In this document: positions 23,984 to 31,734 of the stretch, in pieces
How the letters are laid out: the number at the start of each line of letters is the position of its first letter
How positions within the stretch are numbered: position 1 is the stretch's first letter
Origin: JAHFTW01 sp035526765
GTDB taxonomy: Archaea; Thermoplasmatota; E2; JACPAO01; JAHFTW01
Assembly: GCA_035526765.1 (NCBI GenBank)
Contig: DATLBS010000010.1
Coordinates: 62,001 to 126,000 of the forward strand
Direction: 5' to 3'
DNA: 64,000 bases
The notes under the pieces: model-generated
Seen by the model: only the letters and a program-made list of their open reading frames with translations
What the model was told of the DNA's origin: nothing
Database searches by the model: none
Translations under genes and position numbers: made by a program

Positions 23984-25746
23984 CCCAAGCGAAAGGAACT
24001 GTGTACCGCGTCTCCGGACCCGTCGTGACCGCCATCGGCATCAAGCCCGCCATGTACGACATCGTGCGTGTCGGCGACGAGCGCCTGATGGGAGAGGTCA
24101 TCCAGATCGAGGGCGAGCACTCGATCATCCAGGTCTACGAGGACACCTCCGGCGTCAAGCCCGGCGAGCCCGTGGAGAACACCGGCCTGCCCCTCGTCGT
24201 CGAGCTGGGCCCCGGCCTCCTGACCTCCATCTACGACGGGATCCAGCGCCCCCTCGAGGTGCTGCAGGAGCAGATGGGCCACTTCATCCTGCGCGGCGTC
24301 GACGTCCCCGGCCTCGACCACGAGAAGAAGTGGGAATTCACGCCCACCGTCAAGAAGGGCGACAGGGTCGAGCCCGGCCAGACCCTCGGCACCGTCCAGG
24401 AGTCCCCCAGCATCCTGCACAAGGTCATGGTGCCCCCCGACGTCGCAGGCGGCGTCGTGAAGGACATCAAGGCGGGCTCGTTCACCGTCGAGGACATCAT
24501 CTGCACCCTCGACTCCGGCGCGAAGCTCCAGCTCATGCACCGCTGGCCGGTCCGCAAGCCCCGCCCCTACGCGGAGAAGCAGCTGCCCACCATCCCCCTC
24601 AACACCGGCATGCGCATCCTCGACGGGCTGTTCCCCATCGCCAAGGGCGGCACCGCGGCCATCCCGGGCCCCTTCGGCTCCGGCAAGACCGTCACGCAGC
24701 AGTCGCTGGCCAAGTACTCGGACGCCAAGGTCGTGGTCTACATCGGCTGCGGCGAGCGCGGCAACGAGATGACTGAGGTCCTCACGGAGTTCCCCGTCCT
24801 CGAGGACCCGCAGACCGGCAACCCGCTGATGGCGCGCACCTGCCTCATCGCCAACACCTCCAACATGCCCGTCGCGGCCCGTGAGGCCTCCTGCTACACC
24901 GGCATCACGATCGCGGAGTACTACCGCGACATGGGCTACGACGTCGCCCTCATGGCCGACTCCACCTCGCGCTGGGCCGAGGCCATGCGTGAGATCGGCT
25001 CCCGCCTGGAAGAGATGCCCGGCGAAGAGGGGTACCCCGCGTACCTCTCCGCTCGCCTCTCGGAATTCTACGAGCGCGCTGGCCGCTGCACCATCCTGGG
25101 CGGCGGCGAGGGCTCCATCTCGGTCATCGGCGCCGTCTCCCCCGCGGGCGGCGACTTCTCCGAGCCCGTCACCCAGGCGACCCTCCGCATCGTCAAGGTG
25201 TTCTGGGCCCTGGATGCCAAGCTGGCGCAGCGCCGCCACTTCCCCGCCATCAACTGGCTGCAGTCCTACTCGCTCTACCCCGAGTACCTGGCCTCCTACT
25301 ACGCCGACAAGGCGGCCCCGGACTGGAACGAGACGAAGGCCAGCATCATGGAGATCCTCCAGAAGGAGGCCGAGCTGCAGGAGATCGTCCAGCTGGTCGG
25401 CTCCGACGCATTGCCCCCCGAGCAGCAGATCACCCTGGAGACGGCCCGCCTGATCCGCGAGATCTACCTGCAGCAGAACGCCTACGACAAGGTCGACGCC
25501 TACTCCAGCCTGCAGAAGGACTACAAGCTGTGGAAGGCCATCCTGCGCTACCAGGACCTCGCCACCAACGCCCTCAAGAACGGCGCCATCGCCAAGGAAC
25601 TGACCGGCATGGCCGCCGTCACGGACTTCGCGCGCAGCCGCTTCGAGGCCAACTTCGACGCCGCATACGACGCCGCCATGAAGAAGATGGACGCGAACTT
25701 CGCCGAGGTCATGGGCAAGAGCAAGCGGCTCGAGGCCACGGCGTAG
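23977..25746 (+). CDS. atpA: A-type ATP synthase catalytic subunit A
   Basis: A 589-residue protein. The Walker A motif PFGSGKT, with its phosphate-binding Lys, lies near residue 230-236; the catalytic Glu sits in GCGERGNEM; and the DSTSRWAEAMREIGSRLEEMPGEEGYPAYL segment is the family signature. The extra 'bulge' domain of A-type catalytic subunits (about residues 110-190) is present, as is the C-terminal helical bundle. There is no intein. It is the last gene of the uninterrupted part of the operon; the next same-complex gene (atpB) is 2.4 kb further on, beyond foreign-looking genes. Confidence 0.97.
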   Translation: MVTQAKGTVYRVSGPVVTAIGIKPAMYDIVRVGDERLMGEVIQIEGEHSIIQVYEDTSGVKPGEPVENTGLPLVVELGPGLLTSIYDGIQRPLEVLQEQMGHFILRGVDVPGLDHEKKWEFTPTVKKGDRVEPGQTLGTVQESPSILHKVMVPPDVAGGVVKDIKAGSFTVEDIICTLDSGAKLQLMHRWPVRKPRPYAEKQLPTIPLNTGMRILDGLFPIAKGGTAAIPGPFGSGKTVTQQSLAKYSDAKVVVYIGCGERGNEMTEVLTEFPVLEDPQTGNPLMARTCLIANTSNMPVAAREASCYTGITIAEYYRDMGYDVALMADSTSRWAEAMREIGSRLEEMPGEEGYPAYLSARLSEFYERAGRCTILGGGEGSISVIGAVSPAGGDFSEPVTQATLRIVKVFWALDAKLAQRRHFPAINWLQSYSLYPEYLASYYADKAAPDWNETKASIMEILQKEAELQEIVQLVGSDALPPEQQITLETARLIREIYLQQNAYDKVDAYSSLQKDYKLWKAILRYQDLATNALKNGAIAKELTGMAAVTDFARSRFEANFDAAYDAAMKKMDANFAEVMGKSKRLEATA

Positions 25747-25753
25747 CGGAACG

Positions 25754-26599
25754 TCACTCGTCCCGAGGCGCGACCTTGGGTGGGCCACGGGCCTGGATGC
25801 CATGCCTTTGGCCGCGGTTGGAGAAGGCCTCCGCCGCCCGACGGGCAAGGCATCGCGAGCAAATGGGCAGAGGGCCCTCCAGCACATCCACAAGCGCGTT
25901 GCGTAGAGCCGAGCGGTGTGCACAAGCACCATGCTCGGACCGTCCACACGTCGGGATCTCGTTCTTCTCCTCCACCAACAGGATCTCGACGAACGGAGCC
26001 AGGCGGTCGCCAACGAATGCGCTGCTGGTCGCGCCGCACCGAGATTCTTGGCATGGCAGCAAGAACGAATTCCGCGGCTGCTCAAGAGTCAACTCCGAGG
26101 CGCGCGAATGGGCCAAGTCATCGAATGCCTCTCCAGAACCGCCCCACCACTGGAGGTAGGCTTGCTTGACGAAGGAGGGGGCGAGGGGTCGCGGCCCTGG
26201 GGGGCCTTCTATCGTGCCCTTGCCGCGCAATTGCGGCAGGTGGTAGCCCGCGATGTACCATGCGGTCCACGCCTGGACATGCGTCCAATCCGGGTCCTGG
26301 AGCAGGTGGGCGGCATGTGGCACGAAGGGTGCCGTGAAACCTTGGCCATCCACGTTCTCTCGCGTGGCCGTCGCCAGCAGGGTCAGAGCGCCGCGCAAAC
26401 CGGGGAAATTTCCGTCACTGGACGATGGAAGCGCCACGGACGCCCGGGGCCGGGCGGGAAGGCGGTTGGGACTTCGCAGCGGACCATCCATCTGGGTTTG
26501 CCGTTCGATGTCAGCACGCAGGCGGCCGAGGGCAGCCGCTTCCTGGTAAGAATGCCGCGCGGCCTTCATCAGGTCGCCAAGCAAACCCATGCCCGGCAT
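25754..26599 (-). CDS. Unknown protein with a Cys-rich C-terminal segment, antisense between atpA and atpB
   Basis: A 281-residue protein. The N-terminal half contains Ala/Arg-rich helices (LGDLMKAARHSYQEAAALGRLRADIERQ). The middle has Trp-rich patches (DPDWTHVQAWTAWYIAGYHL, then AYLQWWGGSGEAFDDL). The end holds Cys pairs (IPTCGRSEHGACAH and PLPICSRCLARRA) that could bind zinc. I do not recognise a family. A TTAACG-like box lies just upstream, so a leaderless start at ATG 26599 fits. It lies antisense between atpA and atpB and shares its stop region with the end of atpA (seven bases apart), which suggests later insertion into the operon. Confidence 0.6.
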   Translation of the reverse strand: MPGMGLLGDLMKAARHSYQEAAALGRLRADIERQTQMDGPLRSPNRLPARPRASVALPSSSDGNFPGLRGALTLLATATRENVDGQGFTAPFVPHAAHLLQDPDWTHVQAWTAWYIAGYHLPQLRGKGTIEGPPGPRPLAPSFVKQAYLQWWGGSGEAFDDLAHSRASELTLEQPRNSFLLPCQESRCGATSSAFVGDRLAPFVEILLVEEKNEIPTCGRSEHGACAHRSALRNALVDVLEGPLPICSRCLARRAAEAFSNRGQRHGIQARGPPKVAPRDE

Positions 26600-26805
26600 T
26601 AGGCGGGACGAACGTTAAGGATTCCTTGGTCAACCATCCTGGCAGCACCTGCAAAGCCGGGCCAAACGCAGGGATCCCACCCGCGGCATCGCCGACCCTT
26701 CATTGAATGGGAATCGATGGGGCCGCGAATTGATTGGACCGCGCTTGCGCCGGAGGGTCCCCATGCGCGTCAGCCTTTCATGGAAGGAGGGCGGTGCCGG
26801 TCACG

Positions 26806-27171
26806 ATGAAGTCCGACGCGGCGACGCTGGCGCGTGTCTACGCCCTGAGTTTCGGCAGCATCTATCCCCTCTACCTCCAGAAAGTGGAGCGCAAGGGCCG
26901 CTCCAAGGCCGAGCTCGACGAGGTCCTGTGCTGGTTGACGGGACACACCCCGGCCAGCCTGAAGAAGGCGGTCGCGTCAGGGGTCGACCTGGAGTCGTTC
27001 TTCGCCAAGGCCCCGCGCTACCATCCCAACGCCGAGCTCATCACGGGCGTCATCTGCGGCGACCGCGTCGAGGACATCGCGGACCCTACGATGAAGCGGG
27101 TGCGCCAGATGGACAAGGTGGTCGACGAGCTGGCCAAGGGCAAGGCGATGGCGAAGATCCTGCGGGCTTAG
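26806..27171 (+). CDS. DUF2200 family protein
   Basis: A 121-residue protein that matches DUF2200 along its length: ATLARVYALSFGSIYPLYLQKVERKGRSKAELDEVLCWLTGHTP, then FFAKAPRYHPNAELITGVICG and RVEDIADPTMKRVRQMDKVVDELAKGKAMAKIL. The family is widespread in bacteria and archaea and its function is unknown; many members are single genes that move between genomes. It is placed between two parts of the ATP synthase operon, on the same strand, with its own promoter probably in the preceding 200 bases, which otherwise hold nothing I can support. Confidence 0.85.
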   Translation: MKSDAATLARVYALSFGSIYPLYLQKVERKGRSKAELDEVLCWLTGHTPASLKKAVASGVDLESFFAKAPRYHPNAELITGVICGDRVEDIADPTMKRVRQMDKVVDELAKGKAMAKILRA

Positions 27172-27243
27172 AGCCCTCATGCTCCGCTCGACACCTGAAA
27201 GAAGCCGGCAACGCCAAGGAATCCCCTGGCGCTCCCAGTTGCC

Positions 27244-27585
27244 TTAGGTCCTGGGTTCCTGCGCGCTCGACCTCAGCGCGGCGAGGGTTTCCCGAAGCGG
27301 TCCCCCCACGGCCAACCAAAGTTTCTCCGGGTCCATGGGCTCGGTCGCTCGCTCGAGCAGATTGCTGAGGGCCACCAGGCTTCGCCACGGCACGCCTGGA
27401 AGGGCGGACTGGGTTTCCCCGGGGACCTTCGCCGCAGCGCGCCCGAGGATGCCGAACTGCCGCTCGACCGCGGCACGCACCATGTCGTTCTCCAGGAACC
27501 TGGACTTGCCACCCTTCGAGTACTCCAGGATGGCCTCGCCGGCCGCGATGATGCGCGCCAATTGGTCCTGTTCCCCTCTCGTCAA
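27244..27585 (-). CDS. HEPN-domain protein resembling HepT toxin, with altered active site
   Basis: A 113-residue helical protein. FLENDMVRAAVERQFGILGRAAAKV followed by VPWRSLVALSNLLERATEPMDPEKLW follows the DUF86/HepT pattern, where the last part is normally R-N-x-L-x-H-G-Y before D-x-x-x-x-W. Here the motif reads SNLLERA, so the catalytic Arg and His are replaced (Ser74 and Arg79). It is therefore probably not an active ribonuclease of the usual kind. The start overlaps the stop of the upstream gene by four bases (ATGA), as in MNT/HEPN toxin-antitoxin pairs. Confidence 0.75.
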   Translation of the reverse strand: MTRGEQDQLARIIAAGEAILEYSKGGKSRFLENDMVRAAVERQFGILGRAAAKVPGETQSALPGVPWRSLVALSNLLERATEPMDPEKLWLAVGGPLRETLAALRSSAQEPRT

Positions 27586-28001
27586 AGCGGCACCGCCCCT
27601 GGCAGGATCGCATCACGCCTTGCGGGCCGCATCGCATCGAGGTCGGAGAGGATGACGTTCGTGCCCAGGATCTCCTCGGCGTCGGCCAGGAACGACGCAA
27701 GCGCAAGCAGCGAGGTGCTGGAAGGGGCATGGACCAGGAAGTCGAGGGCCGCGACCGGGTGCTCGTGCCGGCCAAGGAGCCAGAGGCGAGCGATGCCGTT
27801 CTTGCGGGCGGCCAAGCGGAGTGCCGCGCGATGCTTTGCGACCAGCGGGTCGAGGGCGCCTGCCTGCTTGGCCTCGAGGATGTCAAGGGCCTGGGTGATG
27901 AGCTCGTGGTAGGGTTGGCGGGCATGGCGCCGGAGCTTGGCCAGGCGGGCCTTCACCGGGAGGGGGACCTCGATGGTGGTCGAACCTGCGGTCTTGGTCA
28001 T
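27582..28001 (-). CDS. Ribbon-helix-helix-like N-terminus fused to a degenerate MNT nucleotidyltransferase domain
   Basis: A 139-residue protein. Residues 8-43 (STTIEVPLPVKARLAKLRRH, then YHELITQALDILEA) resemble the ribbon-helix-helix-type regulators common in archaea. Residues 60-139 follow the fold of MntA/MNT antitoxins (ALRLAARKNGIARLWLLG, then ALDFLVHAPSSTSLLALASFLADAEEILGTNVILSDLDAM). The nucleotidyltransferase signature GSxxxG...DxD is lost: only LLGRHEH...ALDFLV remains. With the HEPN gene behind it, this looks like a MNT/HEPN system whose antitoxin has changed from an enzyme to a DNA-binding or purely binding protein. Confidence 0.65.
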   Translation of the reverse strand: MTKTAGSTTIEVPLPVKARLAKLRRHARQPYHELITQALDILEAKQAGALDPLVAKHRAALRLAARKNGIARLWLLGRHEHPVAALDFLVHAPSSTSLLALASFLADAEEILGTNVILSDLDAMRPARRDAILPGAVPL

Positions 28002-28075
28002 CCTATGGAATCCTATAGGAAACTTGGAGATTTCAATCTTCTCTCCTGGATGGTTAGCGCCCGGCGACGGGCCTG

Positions 28076-28083
28076 TTCATATA
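28076..28083 (+). promoter_or_regulatory. TATA-like box of atpB
   Basis: TTCATATA ends 26 bases before the atpB ATG, the spacing of archaeal leaderless genes. It implies that atpB is transcribed from its own promoter, separately from atpH-A. Confidence 0.6.
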
Positions 28084-28108
28084 CCGAGTCTGTGTCGCGC
28101 CGCCTGCC

Positions 28109-29527
28109 ATGGCGCAGAAGGAATACCGCACCATCTCGAACATCAAGGGCCCCCTCGTCTTCGTGCAGAAGACCCACCCCGTCGGCTACGGTGAGCTCGT
28201 GCAGCTGCGCCTCCCCAACGGCGCCACCCGCCGCGGCCAGGTCCTCGACACCTCGGGCCAGCACGTCGTCGTGCAGGTCTTCGAGGGCACGACCGGCATC
28301 GACAACGACAAGACGACCGTGAAGTTCCTCGGCGAGACCATCAAGTTCGGCGTCTCCAAGAACATCCTGGGCCGCGTCTTCAACGGCGCCGGCACCCCCA
28401 TCGACGGCGGGGCCGAGATCATCCCGGACGACTACCGCGACATCATCGGGGCCGCCATCAACCCGTACTCGCGCGCCTCCCCGCACGACTTCATCCAGAC
28501 CGGCATCTCGACGATCGACGGCAACAACTCGCTCGTGCGCGGCCAGAAGCTCCCCATCTTCTCCGGCTCGGGCCTGCCCCACAACGACATCGCCCTGCAG
28601 ATCGCCCGCCAGGCCAAGGTCCGCGGCACGGACGAGAGCTTCGCCGTGGTGTTCGCCGCGATGGGCATCACGAACGAGGAAGCCAAGAAGTTCATGAACG
28701 AGTTCGAGAGGACCGGGGCCCTGAAGCGCGCCGTCATCTTCCAGAACCTCGCCGACGACCCTGCCGTCGAGCGCCTGCTGACGCCCCGTCTGGCCCTGAC
28801 CGCCGCGGAGTACCTCGCCTTCGACCTTGGCATGCACGTGCTGGTCATCTTCACGGACGTCACGAACTACTGCGAGGCGCTGCGCCAGATCGGTGCGGCC
28901 CGCGAAGAGGTCCCTGGACGCCGCGGCTACCCCGGCTACATGTACACGGACCTGGCGTCCCTGTACGAGCGCGCTGGCAACATCAAGGGCAAGAAGGGCA
29001 GTGTCACGCAGTTCCCCATCCTGACGATGCCCGGCGACGACATCACCCACCCGATCCCAGACCTGTCGGGCTACATCACGGAGGGCCAGATCGTCATCAG
29101 CCGTGAGCTGCACCGCAAGGGCGTCTACCCGCCCATCAACGTGCTGCCGTCCCTCTCGCGCCTGATGAACGCCGGCATCGGCGGCCACAAGACCCGCGAC
29201 GACCACAAGAAGGTCTCCGACCAGTGCTACGCCTTCTACGCCGAGGGCCGTGACCTGCGTGGCCTCGTGGCCATCGTCGGCAAGGATGCGCTCAGCAGCC
29301 GTGACCTGCAGGTCCTGGAGTTCGCCGACCACTTCGAGAACCGGTACGTCCGCCAGGGCCGCGATGAGGACCGCAGCATCGAGGACACCCTCGACCTCGG
29401 CTGGGAACTCCTGGCCACCGTGGACGAGAAGCTCCTGACCCGCATCGACAAGAAGACCATCGAGCAGTTCCACCCCAAGTACCGCAAGGGCAACGCGCCC
29501 CAGATGGTCGCGCCGAAGGCGCACTGA
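28109..29527 (+). CDS. atpB: A-type ATP synthase regulatory subunit B
   Basis: A 472-residue protein. It has the non-catalytic nucleotide-binding fold without a full P-loop (FSGSGLPHNDIALQIARQA), the interface motif DVTNYCEALRQIGAAREEVPGRRGYPGYMYTDL with the Arg finger nearby, and the C-terminal helical domain. It starts at the family-typical KEYRTISNIKGPLVFV. In almost all archaea atpB directly follows atpA and precedes atpD; here it has its own promoter and no atpD follows. Two further copies of its last 60-70 bases come after the stop. Confidence 0.97.
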   Translation: MAQKEYRTISNIKGPLVFVQKTHPVGYGELVQLRLPNGATRRGQVLDTSGQHVVVQVFEGTTGIDNDKTTVKFLGETIKFGVSKNILGRVFNGAGTPIDGGAEIIPDDYRDIIGAAINPYSRASPHDFIQTGISTIDGNNSLVRGQKLPIFSGSGLPHNDIALQIARQAKVRGTDESFAVVFAAMGITNEEAKKFMNEFERTGALKRAVIFQNLADDPAVERLLTPRLALTAAEYLAFDLGMHVLVIFTDVTNYCEALRQIGAAREEVPGRRGYPGYMYTDLASLYERAGNIKGKKGSVTQFPILTMPGDDITHPIPDLSGYITEGQIVISRELHRKGVYPPINVLPSLSRLMNAGIGGHKTRDDHKKVSDQCYAFYAEGRDLRGLVAIVGKDALSSRDLQVLEFADHFENRYVRQGRDEDRSIEDTLDLGWELLATVDEKLLTRIDKKTIEQFHPKYRKGNAPQMVAPKAH

Positions 29528-29621
29528 TCTGGCGCAGCAACTTGCGACGCGGGGTACTGCTCGATGCCGAGCCGTGGCGCGGCGAGGAATCCATCGGCCC
29601 AGCGATGCTGGGACGATGGTG

Positions 29622-29684
29622 ATCGAGCAGTTCCACCCCAAGTACAAGAAGGGGGCTGCGAAGGTCGCGCCCATGGCGCACTGA
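29622..29684 (+). repeat. Extra copy 1 of the atpB 3' end (diverged)
   Basis: It encodes IEQFHPKYKKGAAKVAPMAH and a TGA stop, aligning with IEQFHPKYRKGNAPQMVAPKAH of atpB (29459-29527) with a two-codon deletion. The first 24 bases are identical. The match ends at the stop codon. The spacer before it (29528-29621) contains the perfect stem-loops GCTCG-ATGC-CGAGC and CCCAGC-GAT-GCTGGG. Confidence 0.85.
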
Positions 29685-29772
29685 GCCCTGCTTCGCGCCT
29701 GGGGAATGCTCGATGCCGAGCCGCAAAGAGCGGCGAGGGGGGCTTCGGCCTGAGGTGAGCGGGACGAAGGAA

Positions 29773-29841
29773 ATCGAGCAGTTCCACCCCAAGTACCGCA
29801 AGGGCCAAGCGCCCCAGATGGTCGCGCCGAAGGCGCACTAG
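29773..29841 (+). repeat. Extra copy 2 of the atpB 3' end (nearly identical)
   Basis: Sixty-five of 69 bases match the true atpB end; it encodes IEQFHPKYRKGQAPQMVAPKAH with TAG in place of TGA. The spacer before it (29685-29772) again has GCTCG-ATGC-CGAGC in the context GGGGAATGCTCGATGCCGAG, like the first spacer, so tail plus spacer repeats as a unit with steps of 163 and 151 bases. The remainder of the gap up to 29973 holds only a pyrimidine-rich run (about 29868-29910). Confidence 0.85.
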
Positions 29842-29973
29842 TCTGCGCGCGCACTGGGTCCCTCGCTCCTCGTCTTCCCTTCTCCCCTTCCTTCCCTTCT
29901 CCCATTTTTTTCGCTGTTGGCCAAGCCTCACAGGTCCCGCGTAGCCTAAGTCGCAGGACATCCTCCGCCACAC

Positions 29974-30462
29974 GTGCAGCAATATGCCTGGGGCCCCGCG
30001 ACGTGGTGGAGTTCCACGCATGTCCTGCAACGGGGCACCAACGAAGTGGCGACCCTGCGCCGCAGGGCCTGGTGGTCGGGCGCATGGGACCTCCAAGTGG
30101 GGCCCCAGGCCTTCGTGGTGCAGGCGCACGGAGCGTGGCGCTGGCGGCTGGTCCTCAAGGAACCGGGCGGGCGTCACCTGGCAGAGCTGCGCTCCAGCTG
30201 GTCCGGATTGCACGAAGTCCTCTGGCACGATCGCCGCCGTTTCGCGGTGCGGCGCCCCGGCTTCTGGAGCGGCGCGTGGCGCATCGAGGGACCAGCAGGC
30301 CTGGTGGCGGAGCTGGGGGCAGCCTCCTTGGGCGGGCGCCGGAACGTGCAGGCACCGAAGGACATGGACGTGGCAGACCTGGCTTGCCTTCTCGCCCTGC
30401 ACACAGCGCTCCTGGGTCACCTGCGACAAACGAACCCGGTCGTCATGGCGCCCGGGACGTAG
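29974..30462 (+). CDS. Unknown 162-residue protein
   Basis: A Trp- and Arg-rich protein with repeated short beta-like strands: WWSGAWDLQVGPQAFVVQAHGAWRWRLVLKEPGGRHLAELR, then LHEVLWHDRRRFAVRRPGFWSGAWRIEGPAGLVAEL. This recalls a 12-strand LURP-one/scramblase- or tubby-like barrel, but I cannot confirm a family. A helical C-terminus (DVADLACLLALHTALLGHL) follows. Coding is supported by composition and length, not by a recognised domain. It lies just downstream of the duplicated atpB tails. Confidence 0.6.
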   Translation: MQQYAWGPATWWSSTHVLQRGTNEVATLRRRAWWSGAWDLQVGPQAFVVQAHGAWRWRLVLKEPGGRHLAELRSSWSGLHEVLWHDRRRFAVRRPGFWSGAWRIEGPAGLVAELGAASLGGRRNVQAPKDMDVADLACLLALHTALLGHLRQTNPVVMAPGT

Positions 30463-30531
30463 GCAGTGCCGTTTCGCACCTTCGCCGACCTAGCCGGAGG
30501 TTCCACGAGGAGCCACGTGGTTCCACGGGGC

Positions 30532-30708
30532 ATGCGTGCCAAAGATTGCGTGACCCTCGAAGTGCCCAACGTCCTGCGCGACCGGCTGCGGGAGCACCGA
30601 TTGCATCCCCGCCAACCGCTCTATGAGATCGTCGAGGAGGCTCTCTCGTTCTGGGAGGAGGCGGGTGGTTGGCTGCCGCACACCAAGGCGCCCGTGGACG
30701 GAATGTGA
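30532..30708 (+). CDS. Small ribbon-helix-helix-like protein
   Basis: A 58-residue protein: KDCVTLEVPNVLRDRLREHRLHPRQPLYEIVEEALSFWEEAG. The strand followed by two amphipathic helices is the pattern of archaeal CopG-like or antitoxin-type regulators, and it resembles the N-terminal part of the protein at 27582-28001. No toxin partner is seen next to it. A start at 30466 would add 22 unrelated residues. Confidence 0.6.
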   Translation: MRAKDCVTLEVPNVLRDRLREHRLHPRQPLYEIVEEALSFWEEAGGWLPHTKAPVDGM

Positions 30709-30779
30709 GGGAGGGGTTGCACCGGAAGCATCCCCCGTCGTCCCTAAGTTTCACCTTGCCCTGCGCCAGATTGAACCAA

Positions 30780-31061
30780 GTGGCGACGAAGTCCCAGGCC
30801 GTGCCCTTCAAGCTTGACGAGGTGGACCGCCAGTCCCTCATGCAGCTGCAGCGCTACCCGGGCATCGACGGCGCCCTGGCCTGGGACCTCCTGCGGGTCG
30901 GCGTCCGCAGCGCGGGGCAGCTGGGCGGCGAGGACCCGCAGCGCATCTTCCGCGACCTCAAGGGGCTGCGCGGCCGCGTCGACCCGTCCCTCCTCGACAC
31001 CTTGGCCGCCGCCGTCCATGCCGCCCGCACGGGGCATGCCGACACGTTCTGGTGGAAGTGA
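30780..31061 (+). CDS. Divergent Cdd1-like helix-hairpin-helix protein
   Basis: A 93-residue protein. LMQLQRYPGIDGALAWDLLRVGVRSAGQLGGEDPQRIFRDLKGLRGRVDPSLLDTLAAAVHAARTG follows the Cdd1 (pathogenicity locus/mitomycin-resistance-like) pattern of its neighbour, with the central helix-hairpin-helix. The typical GPAMA and CVLD motifs are changed here (GALAW, SLLD), so it is a diverged copy. The stop overlaps the next start by one base. The start is GTG 30780. Confidence 0.7.
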   Translation: MATKSQAVPFKLDEVDRQSLMQLQRYPGIDGALAWDLLRVGVRSAGQLGGEDPQRIFRDLKGLRGRVDPSLLDTLAAAVHAARTGHADTFWWK

Positions 31062-31357
31062 TGGCCCGCAAGGTCAAGGCCCCCACCGACGCGAGGCAGA
31101 AGGCCGCGTGGCTCGCGTTCCAGGAATTGCCGAACATCGGTCCGGCCATGGCCGAGGACTTCGTGCGATTGGGTCTGCGCAGCCTCGATGACCTGGGGCG
31201 GGCGGACCCGAAGGAACTGTACGACCGCATCTCCAAGATGGACGGCGTGCGACACGACCCATGCGTCCTCGACACGTACGAGGCGGCCGTGCACAACCTG
31301 CGCACTGGCGCGGAGTTGCCGTGGTGGGAGTTCTCGCGGCGACGGAAGCAGGGTTGA
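31061..31357 (+). CDS. Cdd1-family helix-hairpin-helix protein
   Basis: A 98-residue protein with the full family pattern: AWLAFQELPNIGPAMAEDFVRLGLRSLDDLGRADPKELYDRISKMDGVRHDPCVLDTYEAAVHNLRTG, ending in PWWEFSRRR. The helix-hairpin-helix suggests DNA or RNA binding; mitomycin-resistance-type annotations exist, but the role is unknown. Its tandem partner upstream is likely a duplicate, so they may form a heterodimer. Confidence 0.85.
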   Translation: MARKVKAPTDARQKAAWLAFQELPNIGPAMAEDFVRLGLRSLDDLGRADPKELYDRISKMDGVRHDPCVLDTYEAAVHNLRTGAELPWWEFSRRRKQG

Positions 31358-31571
31358 GGGCTTCGCGACCGGACGGTTGTGGACTGTTCGCGTGACCCGA
31401 AAAGGCGGCGGCGGCGCAGACTGGGCCTGGCCTCTGCCTCGAACGACCGCTGCCTATGCGTTCCCGGCGTCCTCGGGGTGGGGCGTGGTCGGCGCAGCCG
31501 GTTCCGGGCAGGGGCATAGGATTCACCCGACCCGCAACAACCATGAAGGCAGTGGCGCGGTTCTTCACGGC

Positions 31572-31703
31572 ATGGCCAAACCTGCCACCGCCTGGGTCGC
31601 CTTCCACGCCGACGGCGCCTGGAGCGTCACCTGCCCGACCGACGACGACGATGCGCCCGCTTTTGGCGACGATGGCGGCATCCTGGGTTGGACCAGCCTC
31701 TGA
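31572..31703 (+). CDS. Candidate 43-residue acidic protein
   Basis: MAKPATAWVAFHADGAWSV, then CPTDDDDAPAFGDDGGILGW. The single frame is strongly acidic in its second half, unlike random GC-rich sequence, and it ends just before the VOC gene. No family or partner is recognised, and a Shine-Dalgarno is not obvious. The preceding 31358-31571 stretch holds nothing I can support. Confidence 0.35.
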   Translation: MAKPATAWVAFHADGAWSVTCPTDDDDAPAFGDDGGILGWTSL

Positions 31704-31734
31704 CCTGAAGTAGGCTCGGCGCGGTCCATGCCGC

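Noticed and set aside
29868..29910. Pyrimidine-rich run as a strong intrinsic terminator
   Set aside because: It is C/T-rich with a late T-run of seven, so it may help end the atpB transcript, but there is no stem-loop before it and the position is far from the stop; not strong enough to call.
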